In this document: in pieces, positions 1 to 5,322 of the stretch
How the letters are laid out: each line of letters begins with the position of its first letter
Numbering within the stretch: the first letter of the stretch is position 1
From: Deltaproteobacteria bacterium
GTDB taxonomy: Bacteria; Desulfobacterota; Desulfobulbia; Desulfobulbales; BM004
Direction of reading: 5' to 3'
DNA: 6,097 bases
Assembly (NCBI GenBank): GCA_019312695.1
Contig: JAFDCT010000187.1
Span: 1-6,097, forward strand
Notes under the pieces: generated by a model
What the model saw: only the letters and a program-made list of their open reading frames with translations
Told to the model about the DNA's origin: nothing
The model's database searches: none
Program-made: the position numbers and the translations under genes

Positions 1-31
1 ATTATTTAATCCTTGAGGTTTTCTAAAGAGC

Positions 32-2449
32 ATGCAGGACAGTTCTCCGCCCCGGCTTACCATATTGCTGGTTTCAGCAGCAGCGCTGGCATACGAAATT
101 CTCCTGATGCGGCTTTTTTCCATTGTCCAGTACCATCATTTTGCTTATATGATCATAAGCCTTGCCCTGCTCGGCTATGGCGCCAGCGGCACCTTTCTGG
201 TGTTTTTTAGACAGCGCCTGTTGCAACGATTCCCCCTGGCAATCATTACCAGCATAGCCCTTTTTGGCATTACAGCTGTAGCCTGCTATCTTGGAGGGCA
301 GTACCTGCTTTTTAATCCTGAGGAAATCCTCTGGGACCAGAGCCAATGGCTGAAACTTCTTGTTCTCTACCTGCTCCTGGCCCTGTCTTTTTTTTTCGCG
401 GCAAACTGCATCGCCCTGACATTTTCACAATGCCGGCAGAAGATCTCGGAGATCTATGCTGCTGACCTCATAGGGGCTGGAGTTGGCAGCATGCTCATAA
501 TCGGGCTGCTTTTTCTTTTCTATCCGCAAAGAATTCTTCTTTCCCTGGGCAGCATGATTCTCAGCATTTGCGCGGTGGCATGGCTTGAGCTCGGTTTACA
601 GCCACGCTGGCGAGGGGCCCTCTTCATCGGATCAGCCGCGCTCTTCTTCCTGCTGCCGGCGGAATGGACCGTGCTTGCTGTCTCCCCTTACAAGGGGTTG
701 AGCCAGCAGATGCGCATTGAAGGAAGCAGAATAGTCGAGGAAAAATCAAGCCCGCTGGCCTTGCTGACTCTTGTTGAGAACAAAGTTGTGCCATTCAGGT
801 ATGCACCGGGATTGAGTCTTACTGCAGAGTTTGAGCCTCCCGAGCAACTGGCAATATTTACAGATGCCGACGCGATGACTGTCATCACCCGCTTTCCAGA
901 TGATATTTCCCAGCTTGCCTATCTTGATAAACTGACCTCCGCCCTGCCATACCACCTGAACAAGACAGAGGATATCCTAATCCTTGGTGCCGGTGCCGGG
1001 ACTGATATTCTGCAGGCATTATACTTTGGTGTAGCGGATATAACCGCAGTTGAACTGAACCCGCAGGTGCCGTATTTTGTTGGCAACAGACCGAAATTTT
1101 CAGGCAATATCTTTACCCGTTCGGATGTTCATTTACATATTGCTGAGGCGCGCAGCTTTGTTTCCGGCAGTTCAAAGAAATTTGATCTTATAAAGCTTCC
1201 CGTCTTAGATGCTTTCAGCAGCTCAGCTGCAGGCCTTTACGCCCTGCACGAAAACTATCTCTATACGGTTGAAGCTTTAAAAGAGTATATCAACGACCTC
1301 ACCCCGGGAGGCTATCTGTCGATGAGCCGCTGGGTAAAACTGCCGCCGCGTGATACCGTGAAACTTTTTGCCACGGCAGTAAAAGCCCTGAGAGAGCTTA
1401 ACATTCCGGAGCCTGAAAATCATCTTGTTATGATCCGCTCCTGGCAGTCAGCTTCTCTGCTTGTCAAAAAAAACCCTGTCAGCCCGGAAGAAATCAGGCT
1501 GATAAGGGAGTTCTGCCGGCAGCGGCTTTTTGACCTTGTCTATTATCCAGCCATGCAGGAGCAGGAAGCCAACCGGTACAACATCCTGCAGCAGTCTTAT
1601 CTCCATGATGCCGCAGTCAGCTTACTGGACGATAATTCTGGCGGATTCATTGAAAACTATAAGTTCAACATTACACCAAGCACCGACGACAAGCCCTACT
1701 TCTCAAATTTTTTCAAGTGGCGGACCTTGCCGGAGATCCAGCAGCTCAAGGGGCAGGGGGGTATGGTACTCCTCGAGTCAGGCTATCTGATCCTGATAAT
1801 CACCCTTATCCAGGCTATAACCGCCAGCCTGGTTTTGATTCTGCTGCCAATAATTTTCAGGCCCTATGCTCCAGTTGAGGGAGCAGCCTGGAACCGTTCC
1901 AGGATAATTGTGTATTTTTTTGCCATCGGTCTGGGGTTTCTTTTCCTTGAAATCGCCTTTATCCAGAAGTTTATCCTGTACCTGGGCCACCCGCTCTATG
2001 CTGCGGCAGTTGTCCTGGCAATATTCCTTGTTTTTGCAGGCTTAGGCAGCCAGTACGGCCAGAAAAGGAGGTTCCATGTCATATGGCCTGTATCCATGAT
2101 TCTTGTCCTGGGTATCGTGGATATGTTCACTGCCTTTTTTTTGTTCGATACGATCAACTGGCTGCCGAAATTCATCAAGATACTGATCGCGGTCCTGATG
2201 CTCGGGCCGCTTGCCTTCTTTATGGGGATGCCGTTTCCCCTGGCCTTGACGAGGGTGGGATCTGAAACATCAGGGTTGATCCCATGGGCCTGGGCTGTAA
2301 ACGGCTGCGCTTCAGTTACTGCAGCTGTCCTGGCGACCCTGCTGGCCGTACATTTCGGTTTTGCAGTGGTAGTCTTGACAGCCCTTATTCTTTATGGGCT
2401 TGCAGCAGCAGTCTTTGCCTCGGGACAAAATTATAAAGGCGATACATAG
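32..2449 (+). CDS. Polytopic membrane protein with central spermidine-synthase-like SAM-binding domain
   Basis: The 805-residue protein has three parts. Residues about 8-220 are hydrophobic, with roughly seven membrane segments. Residues about 225-580 are soluble. Residues about 584-800 hold roughly seven more membrane segments. The soluble part has a Rossmann nucleotide-binding motif, ILGAGAGTD (317-325), then the acidic end of strand 2 (AVELNP, E341). The later FDLIKLPVLDAF (384-395) and SAAGLYALHENYLYT follow the layout of spermidine-synthase-like proteins. The C-terminal part has GMPFPLAL and a WAWAVNG motif, which I associate with the membrane-fused SpeE-like family. Canonical spermidine synthases have GGGDG and a DSSDP-type catalytic loop; neither is present, so polyamine synthesis is not supported. 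Start: an in-frame TGA at 14-16 makes ATG 32 the first usable start. The Shine-Dalgarno is weak (AAAGAG directly upstream). Only 62 bases with no visible terminator separate it from the ABC genes, suggesting one operon. The family call is firm; the reaction and substrate are unknown. Confidence 0.87.
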   Translation: MQDSSPPRLTILLVSAAALAYEILLMRLFSIVQYHHFAYMIISLALLGYGASGTFLVFFRQRLLQRFPLAIITSIALFGITAVACYLGGQYLLFNPEEILWDQSQWLKLLVLYLLLALSFFFAANCIALTFSQCRQKISEIYAADLIGAGVGSMLIIGLLFLFYPQRILLSLGSMILSICAVAWLELGLQPRWRGALFIGSAALFFLLPAEWTVLAVSPYKGLSQQMRIEGSRIVEEKSSPLALLTLVENKVVPFRYAPGLSLTAEFEPPEQLAIFTDADAMTVITRFPDDISQLAYLDKLTSALPYHLNKTEDILILGAGAGTDILQALYFGVADITAVELNPQVPYFVGNRPKFSGNIFTRSDVHLHIAEARSFVSGSSKKFDLIKLPVLDAFSSSAAGLYALHENYLYTVEALKEYINDLTPGGYLSMSRWVKLPPRDTVKLFATAVKALRELNIPEPENHLVMIRSWQSASLLVKKNPVSPEEIRLIREFCRQRLFDLVYYPAMQEQEANRYNILQQSYLHDAAVSLLDDNSGGFIENYKFNITPSTDDKPYFSNFFKWRTLPEIQQLKGQGGMVLLESGYLILIITLIQAITASLVLILLPIIFRPYAPVEGAAWNRSRIIVYFFAIGLGFLFLEIAFIQKFILYLGHPLYAAAVVLAIFLVFAGLGSQYGQKRRFHVIWPVSMILVLGIVDMFTAFFLFDTINWLPKFIKILIAVLMLGPLAFFMGMPFPLALTRVGSETSGLIPWAWAVNGCASVTAAVLATLLAVHFGFAVVVLTALILYGLAAAVFASGQNYKGDT

Positions 2450-2511
2450 TTTAGCAACGGCTAGACAGTATTGAGCAGAATTATAACCTCAAATATTGCA
2501 AAGCAACATGT

Positions 2512-3306
2512 ATGAAAGATAACGGTTCCAATGTTTCTGTAACAGAAATTAAGGGATTGACTAAAAGGTTTGGCACGCTGACGGCTCTTGATTGTTTGAC
2601 ATTCAGGGTTTGCAGGGGCGATATTTTAGGCCTCTTGGGACCGAACGGCGCCGGCAAGACAACAGCGATTCACTGCATGCTTGGCCTGATAACACCCAGC
2701 AGCGGCTCAATCCGCATTTTGGGGCTGGATATTGGCCGATACAGGCGGAAAATCCTTTCACGGGTAAATTTTTCTTCAGCGTATACTTCCCTGCCCTCCA
2801 ACCTGACAGTATGGGAGAACCTCATAGTCTTTTCCCGTCTCTACGGCCTTAAATCAGCCCGTAAAAGAATTGATATGCTCCTGGAGCTCTTTGAGATCGG
2901 AGAAACTGTTGACAGGCTTACCGGCAGCCTGTCGTCAGGACAGCTGACCCGGTTGAATCTGTGCAAGGCCTTTTTGAACGACCCGGAAATACTCTTTCTG
3001 GATGAGCCGACAGCAAGCCTTGATCCCGATATAGCAGCAAAGGTGAGGCAAGGACTGCATGAACTGCAGCGGCAGCGGGGGCTGACCATGATCTACACCT
3101 CGCACAATATGCAGGAAGTTGAACAGATGTGTGACCGGGTAATTTTTCTGGCCAGGGGCCGCATCGTCATGCAGGGTTCGCCGTCTGAGATCATTAAACA
3201 GTCGAAAAGCCCGTCGTTGGAGGATCTTTTCATTGCAATAGCCAGGAACGGCCACCTGTATCAGACAGTCATCGCTGGGGAGGAAGAACCATGTGGCTCA
3301 GAATAA
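2512..3306 (+). CDS. ABC transporter ATP-binding protein (ABC-2 exporter type)
   Basis: This 264-residue nucleotide-binding subunit energises a membrane exporter at the cytoplasmic face. Visible motifs: aromatic A-loop F20, Walker A GPNGAGKTT (43-51), signature LSSGQ (140-144, the usual form being LSGGQ), Walker B ILFLDEP (160-166) with catalytic E165, D-loop ASLD (168-171) and switch histidine H198. The Q-loop glutamine is absent: the segment NFSSAYTSLP (86-95) puts alanine where the family normally has PQ. I recall similar NFSS and LSSGQ variants in some ABC-2 ATPases of cyanobacteria and proteobacteria, so this is probably a subfamily trait, not damage. Start: ATG 2512 lacks a good Shine-Dalgarno; the overlapping ATG at 2508 is out of frame, and no ATG, GTG or TTG lies in frame between the end of the first gene and 2512. 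The stop overlaps the permease gene by 16 bases, so the two are very likely translated together. The domain call is near certain; the substrate is unknown. Confidence 0.95.
   Translation: MKDNGSNVSVTEIKGLTKRFGTLTALDCLTFRVCRGDILGLLGPNGAGKTTAIHCMLGLITPSSGSIRILGLDIGRYRRKILSRVNFSSAYTSLPSNLTVWENLIVFSRLYGLKSARKRIDMLLELFEIGETVDRLTGSLSSGQLTRLNLCKAFLNDPEILFLDEPTASLDPDIAAKVRQGLHELQRQRGLTMIYTSHNMQEVEQMCDRVIFLARGRIVMQGSPSEIIKQSKSPSLEDLFIAIARNGHLYQTVIAGEEEPCGSE
3277..3284 (+). promoter_or_regulatory. Ribosome binding site of the ABC permease, inside the ATPase gene
   Basis: GGGGAGGA lies six bases before ATG 3291, within the last codons of the ATPase gene. It is the strongest Shine-Dalgarno in the cassette. 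It supports the 16-base overlap as real and points to translational coupling of the two transporter subunits. Confidence 0.7.
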
Positions 3307-4076
3307 GTGCTATTGTCATGCGCTATTTTTTCCTGCACCGGCGCAGTGTTGCAAGGGTGATGGAGATCTTTTTTTGGCCGGTGATGAACCTCCTGGTCTG
3401 GGGATTTGTAACCTATTACCTGAAGGAGCTGGCATTACCGAAAACAGTATTATTCCTGCTTGGCAGTGTCATTCTGTGGGATGTCCTCTACCGGTCCCAG
3501 CAGGGTATAACACTGGCAATAACCGAAGAGTTCTGGGTCAAGAACATCATTAACATCTTTATAAGTCCGATCAGTATGGGTGAGCTTTTAACGGCAATCT
3601 GTATCGTTGGTATTATTAAGTCGCTGGTAACCACAGTTGTCCTTGGTTTTCTGGCCCTGTTCTTTTACAAGTTCAGTCTTCTGGAAATCGGTCCTGGTTT
3701 GGTGTTGTTTCTGGGCAATCTTCTTCTTTTCGGTTGGGGAGTGGGGCTCTTTACCATGGCACTCATATTCCGCTATGGCCGGGCTGCGGAGGCCCTCATC
3801 TGGGGTGTACCTTTTCTTATTCAGCCGGTTTCCGCTGTTTTTTATCCTGTAACAGTTTTACCCGTCTGGCTGCAGAAGATCGCCTATCTTCTTCCTTCAA
3901 CTTATGTATTTGAGGGTATGAGGCAGGTGCTTGCAACCGGAGTAACAGATATTTCAATACTTGGTATTTCATTTGGTCTGAACCTGGTTTATCTTTTGCT
4001 GGGCGCCCTCTATTTCAACTGGATGTTGCGCAGGGTCCGTGAAATGGGATATTTGAGCAGACTGCATCTCGAATAA
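3291..4076 (+). CDS. ABC-2 type transporter permease
   Basis: This 261-residue membrane protein is the partner of the ATPase encoded just upstream. It has about six hydrophobic segments. The first follows a short basic N-terminus (around residues 22-45) and the last is near 226-247. The ABC-2 family hallmark lies between them, from Q178 to Q195: a QPVSAVFYPVTVLP core, then a short amphipathic stretch and the PSTYVFEGMRQVL element. NodJ, drug and polysaccharide or lipid exporters share this arrangement. Length is normal for a one-domain permease, so two copies should pair with two ATPase subunits. The start at ATG 3291 is well supported by the Shine-Dalgarno at 3277-3284. It is the last gene of the cassette, and no terminator is seen immediately after it. 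The substrate cannot be read from sequence; the linked SpeE-like membrane enzyme suggests a product of that enzyme, which is inference. Confidence 0.93.
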   Translation: MWLRISAIVMRYFFLHRRSVARVMEIFFWPVMNLLVWGFVTYYLKELALPKTVLFLLGSVILWDVLYRSQQGITLAITEEFWVKNIINIFISPISMGELLTAICIVGIIKSLVTTVVLGFLALFFYKFSLLEIGPGLVLFLGNLLLFGWGVGLFTMALIFRYGRAAEALIWGVPFLIQPVSAVFYPVTVLPVWLQKIAYLLPSTYVFEGMRQVLATGVTDISILGISFGLNLVYLLLGALYFNWMLRRVREMGYLSRLHLE

Positions 4077-4195
4077 GAAGCTGGGTTCAGGGAATCGAGT
4101 GTTCCAGGCGTCAAGGGAAAAGGAGACGATTGATTCTTGAGCAGGAAAAACACTTTAATCGGTTGAAAAAAAATGATTGTAATACCTGCATGTGT

Positions 4196-4225
4196 TTTAC
4201 TGACTCGTCGTCAATATGATATAAT
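4196..4225 (+). promoter_or_regulatory. Candidate sigma70 promoter upstream of the FmdB-type gene
   Basis: A perfect -10 box TATAAT sits at 4220-4225, with TTTACT (4 of 6 matches to TTGACA) at 4196-4201 and an 18-base spacer. Transcription would start near 4232, giving a leader of about 170 bases before the FmdB-type gene. That leader contains the palindrome and hairpins described separately. Predicted by eye only. Confidence 0.42.
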
Positions 4226-4236
4226 CATCGCTTTAG

Positions 4237-4260
4237 CATACCGATAAATATACCGGTATG
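4237..4260 (+). repeat. Inverted repeat with ATACCGGTAT palindrome
   Basis: CATACCG (4237-4243) and CGGTATG (4254-4260) are perfect inverted copies separated by 10 bases. The right arm is itself part of the perfect 10-base palindrome ATACCGGTAT (4250-4259), and ATACCG also occurs as a direct repeat (4238 and 4250). The element begins about 12 bases after the candidate -10 box, at the expected transcription start, so it could be an operator or the start of a structured leader. No binding protein is recognised. Confidence 0.4.
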
Positions 4261-4285
4261 AAGAAATCGTATTTGATGTAGGTGG

Positions 4286-4340
4286 TTTTATCGAAAGGGA
4301 AACCCCACTTATCAGGCCGATAAGTGGATAAAATATTTTT
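4286..4340 (+). terminator. Nested hairpin plus T tract: terminator or attenuator candidate
   Basis: The inner stem pairs CACTTATC (4306-4313) with GATAAGTG (4319-4326) across a 5-base loop, AGGCC. The outer stem pairs TTTTATC (4286-4292) with GATAAAA (4327-4333). Unpaired GAAAGGGAAACCC lies on the 5' side between them. A TATTTTT tract (4334-4340) follows directly. An alternative stem, GTGGTTT (4282-4288) with AAA and CCAC (4300-4302, 4305-4308), would use some of the same bases and break the main hairpin. It may end transcripts from the ABC cassette, or attenuate the FmdB-type leader. The stems are AT-rich, so intrinsic termination would be moderate. Confidence 0.45.
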
Positions 4341-4352
4341 GGTTGATTTTTG

Positions 4353-4372
4353 TCTGCGCTTATCTGCGGTTA
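4353..4372 (+). repeat. Tandem 10-base repeat TCTGCGSTTA x2
   Basis: TCTGCGCTTA (4353-4362) is followed immediately by TCTGCGGTTA (4363-4372), matching at 9 of 10 positions. From memory, similar TCTGCG-type short repeats are common in intergenic DNA of deltaproteobacteria and some other phyla; copy number could not be checked here. It ends 18 bases before the FmdB-type gene's Shine-Dalgarno. Confidence 0.45.
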
Positions 4373-4400
4373 ATGAATATTTCAATCGTTAGAGGGAATA

Positions 4401-4895
4401 ATGCCTATATACGAGTTTCTCTGCAAGGACTGCAACACCATCTTCAATTTCTTTTCGCGGCGCGTCAATACTGACAAGGTCCCTGACTGCCCTCAATGCG
4501 GCAGAAAGTTGCAGAAACTTTTGTCTTCTTTTGCCACCATCGGCAGGGCAAATGAACCGGGTGACGAGGACCTGCCGCCAGGTTTTGACGAAACGAAAAT
4601 GGAGAGAGCTCTGGGAGACATGGCTCAGGAAGCTGAGAAAATGAATGAAGATGATCCAAAGGCAATGGCCCGGCTGATGCACAGGTTTTCGGAAAAAACC
4701 GGCCTGGTCTTGAACGAAAACATGGAAAAAGCCTTATCACGCCTTGAGGCTGGAGAGGATCCAAGCCGGATTGAACAGGAGATGGGTGATATTTTTGCCG
4801 GAGAAGACAGTCTGCCTTTTGAATTTAAAAAAACAGGAAAAAGCACCAGGCAAAAACCTCCTATTCATGACGAAAAACTCTATGAACTGGAATAG
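4401..4895 (+). CDS. FmdB-family zinc-ribbon protein with long acidic C-terminal tail
   Basis: The N-terminus MPIYEFLCKDC matches the FmdB-type zinc ribbon, with C8, C11, C30 and C33 as the expected four-cysteine zinc site in about 40 residues. The named founder was proposed as a regulator of the formamidase operon in Methylophilus, but most members have no proven role; DNA or protein binding is only a family-level guess. Total length is 164 residues, against roughly 70-110 for many members. The extra part is hydrophilic and acidic. It is probably helical, with the blocks GFDETKMERALGDMAQEAEKM, then DDPKAMARLMHRFSEKTG, then EDPSRIEQEMGD. I recall tails like this in deltaproteobacterial members. 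The last 35 residues turn basic and proline-containing. Start: AGAGGG at 4391-4396 lies four bases before ATG 4401, and the MPIYE start is conserved. It appears to be a single-gene unit, with a promoter near 4220 likely. The family call is strong; function is unknown. Confidence 0.9.
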   Translation: MPIYEFLCKDCNTIFNFFSRRVNTDKVPDCPQCGRKLQKLLSSFATIGRANEPGDEDLPPGFDETKMERALGDMAQEAEKMNEDDPKAMARLMHRFSEKTGLVLNENMEKALSRLEAGEDPSRIEQEMGDIFAGEDSLPFEFKKTGKSTRQKPPIHDEKLYELE

Positions 4896-5134
4896 CTATT
4901 TACATTTAAAATTTCAGCCTCAAGCACTATGAAAACTGAGCTATTCCATTCAGGCAAGTTGTTGATAAGTTACGTGTAATGTACATATGATTTCACCCAT
5001 TACCTTAATTGTCTTTGCATTCATTTTTTTAACATGCATAAAGAAAATGAACCAAAAGAAAGTGCCGCCAAACACTTGGTTTGACTTCACTGAAAAATTC
5101 TGCGCTGCGTGCAAATCACGGGCGACATCGGAAT

Positions 5135-5194
5135 GTTGCACCCCTAACGGGATACTCGGTCGAGTCGCTGATCCGTTCTTTGTGCCACGTTTTT
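5135..5194 (+). terminator. Extended imperfect hairpin followed by T tract (terminator-like or structured RNA)
   Basis: Three stacked helices are visible. The base pairs GTTGCAC (5135-5141) with GTGCCAC (5182-5188), 6 of 7. The middle pairs AACGG(G)AT (5146-5153) with ATCCGTT (5171-5177), with one bulged G. The tip pairs ACTCG (5154-5158) with CGAGT (5161-5165), separated by CGCTG on the 3' side. GTTTTTAG follows at once (T5190-5194). This resembles a rho-independent terminator for the FmdB-type transcript, about 240 bases past its stop, but the length and internal loops also suit a repeat-borne structured RNA. Confidence 0.4.
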
Positions 5195-5274
5195 AGATGA
5201 GTTCCCGGCTGCGTGAAACGGCGTGCGAATATTCATTAAAGTAAGCAAAGTACAGACTCTTTGAGGGGCATTTT

Positions 5275-5280
5275 TATAAT
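5275..5280 (+). promoter_or_regulatory. Candidate -10 box for the PAS-GAF sensor gene
   Basis: A perfect TATAAT (5275-5280) lies 42 bases before ATG 5323. No good -35 box is present at 16-18 bases upstream (CAGACT, 3 of 6 matches, at 16), so support is weak. A small hairpin, ACCCT (5284-5288) with AGGGT (5295-5299), would lie in the short leader. Confidence 0.27.
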
Positions 5281-5322
5281 TTGACCCTATTAGAAGGGTT
5301 GTTAAATCATACAGGTTGACAG

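Larger units (their letters stand above)
4896..5322. other. 427-base region without a convincing gene; possible dispersed non-coding repeat
   Basis: The first 90 bases are AT-rich with no clear terminator; a 10-base palindrome AATAGCTATT (4891-4900) overlaps the FmdB-type stop codon. From about 5040 the character changes. AAAGAAAATG (5040-5049) recurs as AAAGAAAGTG (5055-5064), and a more GC-rich, structured stretch runs to about 5225. A 69-codon + frame (4987-5196) and a 66-codon - frame (5144-5344) cross it, but both run through the hairpin and the minus one runs into the sensor gene, so neither is called. I have an impression of having seen very similar sequence repeatedly between genes of deltaproteobacteria, sometimes mis-annotated as small proteins; this is recall, not a search result. 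Confidence 0.4.

Noticed and set aside
13..210. 65-codon + frame at the left edge
   Set aside because: It overlaps the start of the membrane enzyme in another frame, and the longer frame has strong membrane-family features.
32..2449. Naming the first gene speE (spermidine synthase)
   Set aside because: The fold resembles SpeE, but the catalytic and polyamine-binding patterns are missing and the protein is mostly membrane-embedded, so the name would mislead.
2935..3255. 106-codon - frame
   Set aside because: It is antisense to the ATPase signature and Walker B region, whose protein motifs are unmistakable on the + strand.
2512..4076. Naming the ABC pair nodI/nodJ
   Set aside because: Architecture is similar, but the same layout serves many substrates and there is no nodulation context or NodI-specific residue set.
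4465..4764. Two overlapping - frames opposite the FmdB-type gene
   Set aside because: The + strand frame has the conserved MPIYE start and four zinc cysteines with a Shine-Dalgarno; the minus frames have neither start signals nor motifs.
5047..5078. CCAA/TTGG and AACCAA/TTGGTT pairings as a separate hairpin
   Set aside because: Arms are only 4-6 bases with shared bases and no conserved partner; this is within chance for AT-rich DNA.
4987..5196. 69-codon + frame in the FmdB-sensor gap
   Set aside because: It runs through the extended hairpin and T tract, has no Shine-Dalgarno, no family resemblance and an odd composition. It reads as a translated non-coding repeat.
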